From NCBI GenBank assembly GCA_963575745.1, contig CAUYUJ010017803.1:1-64000 (forward strand): 64,000 bases of DNA, written 5' to 3'. Below are positions 28,834 to 39,275 of the stretch, piece by piece. This DNA is from Prorocentrum cordatum (Eukaryota > Sar > Dinophyceae > Prorocentrales > Prorocentraceae). Made by a program: the position numbers and the translations under genes. The notes below the pieces were generated by a model that had not been told where the DNA came from, ran no database searches, and worked only from the letters and a program-made list of their open reading frames with translations. The first letter of the stretch is position 1, and every line of letters begins with the position of its first letter.

Positions 28834-31247
28834 ATGGCGGCCGCCGAGGAGGAGTCGCCCGTGCCCCCCTTCTTGCACGAGGGCGTCAAGTCACCCGCGC
28901 CGTCCGAAGACAGCTCGCAGGAAGAAGGCTCGAGGCCGCAGGCAGCAGACTCGTTCAAGAACGAGCCGCAGGAAACAGGCTCGAGGCCGCAGGAGCTTGG
29001 TTCTGTGAAGGCCGAGGAAGGCGACACCTCGGCGGGGGCCAGTGCACCTCCGCCTTGGCCCAAGGCCTCCTCGCCTGCGACTCCGCAGGAGCCCCCGCAG
29101 CGCGTGCCTGAGGAGGTCGCGGCCGCAGCGAAACCAAAGGCGGGGAAGGCGGGGCGGCCTCTCCTCAGGCGCCCCGCCGCCGTGCCGCCCGCCAAGCAGC
29201 CCCCGTCGCAGCGCTCGCTTTCTCAGTTCTTGACCGCGAAGAGGGGCGGCGGCGCGCCGCCTGCGAAGGCAAAGGCGAGCGCGGAGCCCAAGGCAAAGGC
29301 CAAACAGAAAGCGAAGAAGAAGCCAGCAGCGGCGGCACCTTCGACGGCGGAGGACGCAGCAGCAGGGGCGGACGAGGCAGAGCCACAGCAGCAGGCCCAG
29401 ACGCAGCACGACAAGAAGTCGGTTGCAGCCTCGCAAGCACCGCCGGCCGCGGAGGAGGATGCAGAGCCACAGCAGCAGCGTCAGGATGCAGCGCCGACGG
29501 AGGCAGAGGCGGCAGCAGAGGAGCCGCAGGCCGCGCCCTCAGACACGTTCGAGGCCGCCACGGACGAAGCAAAAGATGACTACGGCCGCTTCACGACGGG
29601 CTACGACCCACCCTGTCCAGGCCCGACGTGCGCCAAGTGCGGTCGGGATGCGGAGAGCGTCCGCTTCAGGCTCGCCCAGAAGAGCGCCAACACGTGGTGG
29701 TGTGGGAGCTGCAACAGCAAGAGTTCGATGGTGCAGCGCTGCCATGCGCACTGGCCACCGCGCTCGTTCGCTCTCATGCGCAAGGCGGACCAGCAGGCGT
29801 TCTGGCGCTCGATGGACGACCCTTCCATTGAGAACAACGCTCAGTTCGAAGAGGAGCTGGTGAGGGTCCTCAGCGTCACGAGGAAGGAACGCCTCACGGA
29901 GACCAAGGGCGGGGATTGGAAGCCCTTGTCCGTCTGGGCCCAGGAGGGGTACGACGCGGACGCCGTCCGTGCCAACAACGACGTGAGGTACAATTCCGAC
30001 TTGAAGCAGGATTGTTACCGCATCCGCATCGAGGGCAGCAGGCAGGAGAACGTCGAAGAGACAGTGAGGCAGGAGCTCCGCCAGAACAGGAAGCCGCCGA
30101 GGCCATCCCCACCGAAGCATCAGAGAGCCGTGGAGCCACTCCCGCAAAAGACGCACCGCTCGCCGAGCGGTGGCTACGAGGGCCCCACAGGCGCTGGTCG
30201 CCGTTCGACGAGTCGGAGCGGCGACAGCGACTGTTCGCAGAACCGCCAGCTGAAGCGGGGCCACTCCAGCAGCGGCGACGGCACGGACCGCTTCTCCAGC
30301 CGCGGCCGCCAGCGCAGCAGCCGCGGCCGCAGGGCGGACAGCCGCCAGAAGCACCGCTCTTCCAGAGGTTCCCGCAGAGCCGACGCGAAGGGCCGCCGCT
30401 CGAGGAGCCGCAGGGCGCACAGCAAGAAGGAGAAGGCCCGCTCGAGGAGCCGCAGGGCGCACAGCAAGAAGGACAAGGCCCGCTCGAGGAGCCGCAGGGC
30501 GCACAGCAAGAAGGACAGCCGCAAGACGGGTCGCTCCCAGTCTCGCGAGAAGCAGCGCTCGAGGAGCCGCAACGACCACGGCAAGAAAGGGAGGGACTCG
30601 CGCAGTCGCATCAGGAGGAGACGCAGCGATCAGAAGCGTGTCCAGAAGGCCATCAAGGACCGCAAGGCGTTGGCGATGAAGACGCTGGAAAAGACGGGGT
30701 CCTGGGACGTGCAGCTCGCATCGCTCCTCGACGACGAGGACTGCTCCAGGGTGCCGACCTGGGCGGTGAAGAACGCGAAGGACAGCCACAAGGATCTCTC
30801 GAAGCTCAGGGAGGCCGCGGAGACCGCGCTCGAGGACCCCAGGGCGAGCTTGCCGTACGAGGCGAAGGCCCTGGAGGCAGCCCTCGCCGACGCAAAGACC
30901 GCTGTCGGTGGCCTGCGTTCGGCCATCGAGCACGCGAGCTGCTCGACGGCCTGTTCATCCATCGTGGATGGCGGTGCTCCGCCGATCGCCCGCTCGACTG
31001 CCGATCGATCGATCGAAGATTTTGCTGATCGACCGCTCGACCCATCGAGGATTTCGCCGATCGACCGCCGACCGATCGCGTTCGGATCGGTCGACCGCCG
31101 ATCGATCGATCGACCGCCGATCGAGCGCCATTCGATCGCGGTCGACCGCCGATCGATCGCGTTCGACCGCCGATCGATCGCGTTTGCGTCCCGATCATCC
31201 TTCTACAGGCCAAGAAGTACAGCGAGAAGAACACCTCGAAGGACTGA
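28834..31247 (+). CDS. Gene D: Arg/Ser-rich nuclear-type protein with a CxxC zinc-like motif (about 712 aa)
   Basis: Exon 1 is 28834-30933; a short last exon 31209-31247 encodes AKKYSEKNTSKD after the acceptor TTCTACAG. The donor is probably GC (CAC|GCGAGC), phase 0, giving a 275-bp intron full of CGATCGA repeats and one hairpin-like copy. Residue landmarks: acidic/Pro N-terminus; about 124, SQRSLSQFL, close to a PCNA-interaction (PIP) box but with Leu at the last aromatic position; 130-230, Lys/Ala/Pro and Gln-rich; 258-292, CPGPTCAKCGRDAES...WWCGSCNSK, two CxxC knuckles; 485-600, RS repeats with a triplicated RSRSRRAHSKK unit; C-terminal helical region. RS domains are typical of splicing or chromatin-linked proteins; the role here is unknown. 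Confidence 0.6.
30965..31195. repeat. CGATCGA-rich repeat in the gene D intron
   Basis: Repeats of GACCGCCGATCGATCG and variants, each self-complementary at CGATCG, plus one GGCGGTGCTCCGCC at about 30971. It lies wholly inside the proposed last intron of gene D. Confidence 0.7.
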
Positions 31248-31437
31248 GCTCGGCGGCGGCTGCCCTGCTCAGTCCTCCCCAGCCGCTGCGACGCGCGCTG
31301 GGGCGCGCTGGAGGCGCGCTGGAAGTCTGCCCCCGCCCGCGCAGACTTCCCTCGCTTAGTCAAAAACTATATTCCTCCGTGGTCCGCCTCCCTTTCCTCG
31401 TGCACGGCGTCCTTGTAGCCATGCTCCTCTTATTTCT

Positions 31438-31710
31438 GGCGGTGCACCGCCCATGGGCAGCATCCGCCGACGGCGGAAGTTTGCCTCCTGTCCACACCCC
31501 GCACTCTTCTGGCGGTACACCGCCCGTTGCCAGCCATCCGCCGACGGCGGTGCTCCGCACCTGTCCATGCCCCGCACTCTTCTGGCGGTGCACCGCCCGT
31601 GTGCAGCCATCCGTCGTCGGCGGTACTCCGCTTCCTGTCCATGCTCAGGAGTCTTCTGGCGGTACACCGCCTGTTGTCAGCCATCCGTCGTCGGCGGTAC
31701 TCCGCCATCC
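31438..31710. repeat. Hairpin cluster 5, between genes D and E
   Basis: Seven copies start at 31438, 31511, 31546, 31584, 31619, 31658 and 31693. From 31511 the spacing alternates about 35 and 38-39 bp, again a twin-hairpin unit of about 74 bp. One member of each pair is TGGCGGTRCACCGCC, the other CGGCGGTRCTCCGC. A Met-less Pro/Ser frame through it is not called. Confidence 0.88.
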
Positions 31711-31793
31711 GTCATCCGTTGTCAACCATCCGTCATCCGTTGTCAACCTTTTCCACCGCCTCACCCACCCTACTTCAACGGCTCGAAGGGCGC

Positions 31794-31976
31794 CCGCGGC
31801 GGCGCGCCAGGCGGGGGCGGCGCCATGGCCGAGCGATGGCCTCCTGCCAAGCGTCAGAGGCTGCAGGAGGCAGCGCTTCTGCGCCCGCGGCGGCGCGCCA
31901 GGCGGGGGCGGCGCCATGGCCGAGCGATGGCCTCCTGCCAAGCGTCAGAGGCTGCAGGAGGCAGCGCTTCTGCGGG
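31794..31976. repeat. 91-bp tandem duplication around the gene E start
   Basis: The block beginning GCCCGCGGCGGCGCGCCAGG and including CCATGGCCGAGCGATGG occurs twice with ATGs at 31825 and 31916. The offset of 91 is not a multiple of three, so only the second ATG is in frame with the spliced gene. Confidence 0.9.
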
Positions 31977-34316
31977 GCGTATCGCGGGCGGCGCTGGACA
32001 GGTGCACGGAATCCAAAAACCATAATGCGCAATGTGTTTGAAGGATGTTTTGTTTGGTCGGCTTCTTCTTTTCAAAATGCCCAACCGATCTCCACCCGCC
32101 TTCCCCGCGCAGGGTGGCTCGCGTCCTGCTGCAGGACGACGACGAGCACGTGGCGGCGGCGACCGTGGGCGCCGACGTGGCTCGCGCGGTGGCGCCGCTT
32201 CTGGATGTTATCGAATTGCCGCGCCGAGACGGTGGCCCAGCGTCCAGGTGGACTGTATGTTTGCCCGACAAGATCGTCCCCAAGCTTGCCCACGCGGCGG
32301 GGCATTGGAGTGATCGGTTCTGGGCGGCGATGCGGGCGTTTCCTTCGTCGCCATCGCAACCGTGGCGGATGCTGCTCTACCGCGACGACGTGGTCGTCGG
32401 CGCGCAGCTCAAAGCTGCAAACCGCAGGACGTCCATTGTTGTGTACATTAGTTTTTGGGAGCTGGGCACATACCTTCAAGAAGATGGCGCCTGGCTCCCG
32501 CTGGGAGTCCTTCGGTCAGGGGACAAGAAGGATATCACCGCAGCGGGCGTGGCGAGGGCCATCCTGCGGCGCCTCTTCCTCGGGCCAGGAGGCGGCGGTC
32601 TCGACGTCGGCGCGTCTCGGTTGCATTTCAAGTGCCACAGGCTGATCATGGACGAAAGCGCGGGCAAGGACACCTTCTCGTACAAGGGCTCCAGCGGTTG
32701 GCGGCCCTGCTGCAACTGCACGAACGTCGTGCTCGACCAGGGGTCTGGCACCCTCAGCCGTTGGGACCCGTCTGGTTACCTGGTGGGTATCAATTGCGCC
32801 GACGCCTCGAGGATCGACCCGATGACTGCGGAGGCGTCGGGGGCGGGGCCGACGCTCGGCGAGTCCAGAGAGTTCACGAACGGACTTCGCGAACTCCCTG
32901 GAATTCGCGAGCGGAGTTCGCTCGGCCGGCTCCCGCCAAGGAGTTCGCGAACGGGTACGACGAACTCGTGGAACTTCAACGCGCGGCGAGTGCAGTGGCC
33001 TTCCAGAATCTCCAACCCGCGTACGGCATCACAGTGAACGAGTTCTCGTTGATGGCCGACGTCGAACTCCGACGCGTTTGCTCGCTGGACATGTACACGC
33101 GCGACCCGATGCACATCATCCTGGCGAGCGGAGGCACGTTCCAGGTGGAGGTGTTCTGCCTGCACAAAGCAGTGGCGCGCGTGATTCCAGACGTGTGGGA
33201 TCGGAGGCGAACCGATTTCCAGCGCTGGGCTCCAGGCCGCGGCGGAGGGAAAGCCCCCGTGCATCTCTTCTCCCCTGCCAGGAAGAAAGCCTGCGTCGAG
33301 GCAAGGCATTTCGTCGGCTCCGCGTCGGACTGCCTCGCCGTCCTGCCGTTCCTCAGGAACTGGCTGCACGTGGATTTCTTGCCGCATCACGCGCCGTTCC
33401 TGCCCCAGGCGCGGTCCTTTGAGGCCATGTATGCCGTCATGGAACTGTACCTGGCGGCGAAACGCGGCGGCTGCCCAGACACGTTCGATGTTGATTTCAA
33501 GCGCCATGTCGGGTTGGCGCTCAGGAAACACGTGCGGGCCTACACGGACGCGTGGATCGTGCCTAAGCATCATTATCTTTGGCACGCAGCTGTGCAGGCG
33601 GCGGAGGATGGGTTGATGCTCGACTGTTTCGTGCTCGAGCGAAAACACAAGCTCATCAAGGACTCCGCGGAGCACTACGACCGCTTGGGCGGCATGGACA
33701 AGGATGTGATCACCCAAGTTGTGGCTACGTACTTGCACGAGTCCTCGGCCGCGCCGCGCCAGTCGCACAAATGGTGGCCGACCCCTGAGCTCGACGGGAT
33801 CATCGGGCAGCGCGGTTGGGGCCAAATGGGCCTTGGTGCACGCGCGAGCCCCCATGGGGGGCGCGCCTGCGGGGGCGCCTCTCGGGGCAACGCCGAGGCT
33901 CGCACGTGCACCAGGGCCTATCCAGGCACGGCGCAATCACTTGTCGTCGAGCTGCTGTCGGCGGCCTCGTCTTCGGCAGCGGGGACGTGTGGCTCGAGGG
34001 CGACGCCGCGTTCCACGTCCACTGCGAGGCGGTGGCCGCGGGGCGCTCCTACCTCATCGTGGAGCCGCTGGACCTGGCGTCGCGGCCTGCGCCTGGGGAG
34101 TCCGCGTGGCGGCCACGAGGAGGACCGAGCTGTGCAAGGAGGAGGGAGGGGGAGGAGGGGAGGGGGGGGGAGGAGGAGGAACAGGGGGACGAGGAGGAGG
34201 GGAGGAGGAGGGGGGCGAGGAAGGAGAGGAGGAGGAGGAGGAGGAGGAGGGGGACGAGGAGGATGGGATGGCCCACTACGCCGCCGCCCCATAGGATGCG
34301 GCGCGCTGGCTGCTGA
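31916..34316 (+). CDS. Gene E: putative transposase of the TIR element (four exons, about 699 aa)
   Basis: Proposed exons: 31916-32001, 32113-32869, 32941-33806 and 33926-34316 (700 codons, all phases consistent). Introns: GT-AG; a 71-bp GA-AG intron flanked by the direct repeat GAGTTC(A/G)CGAACGG; and a GC-AG intron. Motifs: LHFKCHRLIMDESAGKD with SSGWRPCCNCTNV (residues about 200-240); SLDMYTRDPMHIILASGG, a D-x-M-H...G block found in several cut-and-paste transposase families; VPKHHYLWHA, the K-H-H...H block; DCFVLERKHKLIK, with a candidate acidic residue. The C-terminus is VGGLVFGSGDVWLEGD followed by an acidic/Arg tail of trinucleotide origin. The gene at 51474-53746 shares the D..H...G and PKHH blocks. 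It is the best candidate to mobilise 20789-34743. The exact superfamily is unresolved. Confidence 0.6.
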
Positions 34317-34396
34317 GGACGCCCCGCGGGCGCCTGCGGCGTACACCCGCCGAGCCGAGGACGGGTCGGTCCGCGCGCTGGTGAAAAACGCGCGCG

Positions 34397-34485
34397 CGCG
34401 GCGGTGCACCGCCTGGCGGTGGGCCGCCTGTTGTAAAAAATCACGTTCGCGCGGCGGTAGCCCGCCTGGCGGCATCCCGCCTGGG
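34397..34485. repeat. Hairpin cluster 6, downstream of gene E
   Basis: Four close copies: GGCGGTGCACCGCC, GGCGGTGGGCCGCC, GGCGGTAGCCCGCC and GGCGGCATCCCGCC. The last two diverge in the centre but keep the GGCGG/CCGCC arms. Confidence 0.75.
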
Positions 34486-34579
34486 GAGAAGGAGGGACGG
34501 AGAGGAGGGGGGCGGGAGCGGGGCCCCGCAGGCTGCACGGATCGATGGCGACGCCGACGCGTTTTTGAAAGCGCCCCCG

Positions 34580-34719
34580 CCCCCATTTTCCATACGAAAA
34601 ACCAGACTTTTCGGACTTATTAATTAAATATGAGTTACATATAAGTAAGATATAAGTAAACTAGTTTTGATGAAGATGCTAGATATAAGTAGAAGAAGTA
34701 ACATACATGCAGCATGTAA
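34580..34719. other. AT-rich right subterminal region
   Basis: AT-rich words (TTACATATAAGTAAGATATA and similar) and, at its inner edge, CGAAAAACCAGACTTTTCGG, an inverted relative of the left inner edge near 21050-21085. Confidence 0.6.
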
Positions 34720-34743
34720 CATATGTCAACGCCATCACCAAAG
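34720..34743 (-). repeat. Right terminal inverted repeat of the TIR element
   Basis: CATATGTCAACGCCATCACC plus AAAG, the exact reverse complement of 20789-20812. It is followed by the duplicated TA at 34744-34745. Confidence 0.85.
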
Positions 34744-35985
34744 TACCGACGCCCCCCTCCTGGCCCCGGCATCCCCGCCCCATGGAGCCTCTGTTCTTGG
34801 GACCCCCCCACCCTACGATTTCTCGCCCAAAACCTACCGACGCCCCCCTCCTGGCCCAGGCATCCCCACGCCACGGAGCCTCTGTTCTTGGGACCCCCCA
34901 CCCTACGACTTCCCCCCCAAAACCTACCGACGCCCCCTTCCTGGCCCCGGCATCCCCACCCCATGGAGCCTCTGTTCTTGGGATCCCCCACCCTACGATT
35001 CCTCGCCCAACACCTACCAACGCACCCCCCCTGGCCCCGGCATCCCCACCCCATGGAGCCCTCTGTTCTTGGAGCCCCCCCAACCCCGCGATTTCTCGCC
35101 CCAAAACCTACCTGACGAGCCCTCTCCTTGCCCCGCATCCCACCCCAAGAGCATCTGTTCTTGGGAAACCCCCCACCCAACCCTATCCTCGCCCAGAAAC
35201 CCTACCGACGCCCCCCTCCTGGCCCCGGCATCCACACCCCATGGAGCCTTTGTTCTTGGGGCCCCCTCCACCCTACGATTTCTCGCCCAAAACTTACCGA
35301 TGCCCCCCTCCTGGCCCCGGCATCCCCACGCCATGGAGCCTCTGTTCTTGGGCCCCCCCCACCGTACGATTTTTCGCCCAAGACCTACCGACGCTCCCCT
35401 CCTGGCCCCGGCATCCGAGCCCCATGGAGCCTCTGTTCTTCGGATCCCCTTCCCTCCTGGCCCCGGCATCCCCACCCCATGGAGCCTCTGTTCTTGGGAC
35501 CCCCCCACCGTACGATTTCTCTCCTGGCCCCGGCATCCCCACCCCATGGAAGCTCTGTTCTTGGAGCCCCCCACCCTACGATTTCTCGCCCCAAAACCTA
35601 CCGACGCCCCCGTCCTGGCCCCGGCATCCCCACCCCATGGAGCCTCTGTTCTTGGGACCCCCCACCCTACGATTTCTCATCCAAAACCTACTACCGAAAA
35701 CCTTCCCCTCTGGCCCCGGCAATCCTCACCACCATGGAGCCCTCTGTACTAAGAATCCCCCCACCCTACGATTTCTCGCCCAAAATAACCTACCGACGCC
35801 CCCCTCCTGGCCCCGGCATCCCCACCCCATGGAGTCTCTGTTATTGGGACCCCCTTCCCTCCTGGCCCCGGCATCCCCACGCCATGGAGCCTCTGTTCTT
35901 GGAGCCCCCCACCCTATGATTTCTCGCTCCAAAACCTACCGACGCCCCCCTCCTGGCCCCGGCACCCCACCCCACGGACCCAGAG
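34744..35985 (+). repeat. 90-bp satellite array, right part
   Basis: Begins in mid-unit with TACCGACGCCCCCCTCCTGG, the exact continuation of the unit broken at 20788. About 14 units, several truncated (for example 35445-35530). Ends in CACCCCACGGACCCAGAGGG. The same caution about open frames applies. Confidence 0.95.
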
Positions 35986-36279
35986 GGCCCGGACTTGCTA
36001 TAATAAGCGTCGGACACATGTTAGATAGTTCAAGTCTTAGTATAAACATTGACGGTTATTATAAGCGTGGGCGGCTGTATTAAACGTTATATGTTGTTAG
36101 AAGACTTGTTGATGTAATAAAAGTGACGAAGTGGTGCATCAGTGCCCACGCAACTATGCATTTATCGGCGCATACGTGTGTTCAGGCAATGTAAAACTCA
36201 TAAACATAATCACGCATTGTTTCACGCCTGACATGGCCCATGCACCCTCGCGCGCATCGCGCCACGCAAGAAAACACGC
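35986..36279. other. AT-rich spacer, no gene recognised
   Basis: AT-richer unique sequence (TTATTATAAGCGTGG, TGTAATAAAAGTG) between the satellite and the ACGC microsatellite. Confidence 0.5.
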
Positions 36280-36985
<706 letters not shown>

Positions 36986-36989
36986 CACC

Positions 36990-37440
36990 CACGGCACACC
37001 ACACACACACAGCACACACAAAACACCCACCCACACACCCACAACACACACACACACACCACAACACACAACCACAACAACACACACACCCACCCCACAA
37101 CCCACACCCACAACCCACACCCACAACCCACAAACCCAACAGACCCACACCCACACCCACAACCCACCCCACACCCACACCCACAACCCACACCCACAAA
37201 ACCCACACCTCAAACTCCACGCCCACCCCACGCCCACACCCACACCCACACCCACACCCACACACACACACACGCGCGCACACAACACACACACGCACAC
37301 ACACGCACACACTCACACTCACACTCACTCACACACGCACACGCACACGCACACGCACACGCACACGCACACACACACACACGCACACACACACACGCAC
37401 ACACACACACACGCACACACACGCCCGCCCGCCCACGCCC
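36990..37440. repeat. (CA)n and (CCCACA)n microsatellite
   Basis: CACACA and ACCCACACCCACA runs, continuous with the preceding ACGC tract. Confidence 0.95.
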
Positions 37441-37469
37441 ACGCACGCACGCCCGCGCGTGAGGCCTGC

Positions 37470-38200
37470 GGCACCGCCACCGTGCCTGGGTTGTGGGATC
37501 GCCCGAGGGCGCGAGACGCAAGCCGGCCCCGTGGACGGCGCGGTCGGCGAGACCGCCGCGCGGCGCCGCAGGGGCGGGGCGCGAGGAGGGCAAGGAGGAG
37601 AGGAAGCGAGATGGAGGAGAGGAGGGGGGGGATGGGGGCCGCCTCAGCAGAGCTGTCTCGAAACGGGACAGGAGGGGGAGGAGGATAGAGGAGGGGGCGG
37701 AGGAGGAGGAGGAGGAGGAGGAGGAGGAGGGCGCCGCCCTGCAAAAGCAAGAAGCCCCTGGATGGGCCAGCCAGGGGCCCCCGCGGCCCGTGGGCCCTGG
37801 GTCTGCGTCCGGTGGCCCTGGGTCTGCGTCTGGTGGCCCTGGGGCCCCGCGGGCTGCGTCTGGTGGCCCTGGGTCTGCGTCTGGTGGCGCCAACGCTCAC
37901 GACTCGAAGATGCGCTTCTTGCGCGGGGGCTCCTCGGGAAGATGCGGGGCGTCGACGTCGATCGAACGTCGTCGATCGATCGTCGTCGCCCATCGTCATC
38001 GTCGATCGTCGTCGCCAGTCGCCGTCGTCACCAATATCGTCGACCAGTGGCCCGTCGTCGTCAATCGTCAGAGTCGTCGATCGTCGTCGTCGACTGTCGT
38101 CGTCACCGATCGTCGTCGCCTTCCTCGTTTATCCAGGCCGTCTTCCGCCGTCAGTCGTCAATTCTAAGTGGGAGGTTGTCGTCGTCGTCAGTCGTCAGTC
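37470..38200. other. Spacer with minor tandem repeats, no gene supported
   Basis: Contains GGA trinucleotides (37700-37732), about five copies of a 20-bp unit GGTGGCCCTGGGTCTGCGTC (37790-37887) and GTCGTC/CGATCGTC repeats (37950-38160). No coding candidate. Confidence 0.6.
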
Positions 38201-38212
38201 GTCGCCACCCGT

Positions 38213-38314
38213 ACGTCGTCATGCCATCGATGGGCATCGATGCGTCATCGATGGGGTCATCGATGACGCATCGATGACATGTCGATGCCCATCGACGGCA
38301 TGACGACGAACAAG
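38213..38314. repeat. Long imperfect palindrome of GATGCGTCATCGATG words
   Basis: CGTCGTCATGCCATCGATGG and the following bases to 38252 are the near reverse complement of 38258-38314 (ending GGCATGACGACG). It covers the 3' end of the gene on the minus strand (38257-39021). Related words occur at 40636, 50270, 51015, 55470 and 61745. Confidence 0.8.
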
Positions 38315-39021
38315 CGAGGACGACGACGACTGACGACCAATAGTCTCATCATCGCCCTCCTCATCATTACACGCGCCCGCGCGTCCTGCGTGGCCGCCTC
38401 GCCGACTGCGAGGGTCTTGGGGACGTTGAGGACTGGGATCCAGGCCGCGGGAGTGATCACGGGGTCCAGGTATTCAGCCTCGGGCGAGTTCGGTGCAGGC
38501 GTCCCGCGGAGGCACTTGAACGTGAACTTGTCGCCCTGATCGCTGTCATCGTCCAGGCCAGCAGCGGTGAGCATCTTCTCGGTGACGTTGTGGATCGCCT
38601 CGTCGTTCTCCTTCTCGGCGATGTCGTCTTCCTTCTTCTCCTTCTCGGCGATGTCGTCATCCTTCTTCTCCTTCTCGGCGATGTCGTCATCCTTCTCGGT
38701 GATGTCGTCATCCTTCTTCTTGATGAGGTTGTCGATCACGCGATCAGTCTTCGCTGGAGTGGGATCGAGCTTCATCAGGTGCCCCGCCAACTCGTCATGT
38801 GGACTGGGCTCGTCATCTGAGCTCTCATCAGAATCGTAGCCGTGGCAGTCGCCGTTCTTGTCACCGTCCATGTGGCAGTCGCCGTTGTTGTCGTCGTCGT
38901 CGTAGGGGTTCTTCTCCACTGCGTCCACATCCTTGCTCGCAGCCCGTCGGAGCCCGCATTGCGCCCACATGATCGACTCCTCGTGGTAGCGCCATGGCGC
39001 CGCCAGGATCTGCATCCACAT
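38257..39021 (-). CDS. Acidic-repeat protein, unknown (about 254 aa in this exon)
   Basis: Open frame MWMQILAAPWRYHEESIMWA to a stop at 38257. A possible 3' splice site (CCACCAG) lies just upstream around 39050, so Met39021 may be internal to a larger gene. The protein has an Asp-rich stretch, then tandem DDDIAEKEKK units (about 38600-38715) and a non-repetitive region (LTAAGLDDDSDQGDKFTFKC, then PVITPAAWIPVLNVPKTLAV). The C-terminal 15-20 residues run into the palindrome and may be outside the true gene. Function unknown. Confidence 0.45.
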   Translation of the reverse strand: MWMQILAAPWRYHEESIMWAQCGLRRAASKDVDAVEKNPYDDDDNNGDCHMDGDKNGDCHGYDSDESSDDEPSPHDELAGHLMKLDPTPAKTDRVIDNLIKKKDDDITEKDDDIAEKEKKDDDIAEKEKKEDDIAEKENDEAIHNVTEKMLTAAGLDDDSDQGDKFTFKCLRGTPAPNSPEAEYLDPVITPAAWIPVLNVPKTLAVGEAATQDARARVMMRRAMMRLLVVSRRRPRLFVVMPSMGIDMSSMRHR

Positions 39022-39216
39022 CTCTTCTTGCGTATGTACACGGCCTGCGCCACTGGTGGCGCGAATGCCGTGGCGTAGATCACCAGATCACCACGCACCC
39101 AGCCCGACGCGGTGCCCACACTCGAGCCGAATAAGGCTATGTCATCGACATCACCATCGCCATCATCCCGACGCCTTCTCACTCTCTCTATCACTAGATC
39201 TTTTTTTTTGTTTTTT

Positions 39217-39275
39217 TATCTCTCTCTCTCTCTCTCTCGTTCTCTCCCTCACTTTCTCTCTCTCTCTCTCTCTGC
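39217..39275. repeat. (CT)n microsatellite
   Basis: CT dinucleotide preceded by a T-rich run (39198-39218). No retroelement terminus is attached here. Confidence 0.85.

Larger units (their letters stand above)
20789..34743 (+). mobile_element. 13,955-bp TIR-bounded element carrying five genes and hairpin clusters (putative DNA transposon)
   Basis: The ends are 24-bp perfect inverted repeats beginning CTTTGGTGATGGCGTTGACA (20789-20812 and 34720-34743), with TA duplicated on each side, inserted into the 90-bp satellite. AT-rich subterminal zones follow at both ends and share a further inverted block (AAGTCCGATAAGTCTG at 21051 against a near match in the reverse complement of 34590-34620). Inside are plus-strand genes A (21934-23935), B (24472-25542), C (26168-26908), D (28834-31247) and E (31916-34316). 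E resembles a DDE-type transposase. Six clusters of GGCGG(Y)GCACCGCC hairpins lie before A, between every pair of genes and after E. A TA duplication is typical of Tc1/mariner and some other superfamilies, but the length and protein set match none I know. Confidence 0.8.

Noticed and set aside
29539-30933. 464-codon minus-strand frame opposite gene D
   Set aside because: Shadow of gene D; the plus frame has RS repeats, a CxxC motif and a plausible splice structure.
21260-31710. Hairpin clusters as a CRISPR array
   Set aside because: The cores are short palindromes with near-identical spacers in a eukaryotic transposon; spacers repeat in alternation and no Cas genes are present.
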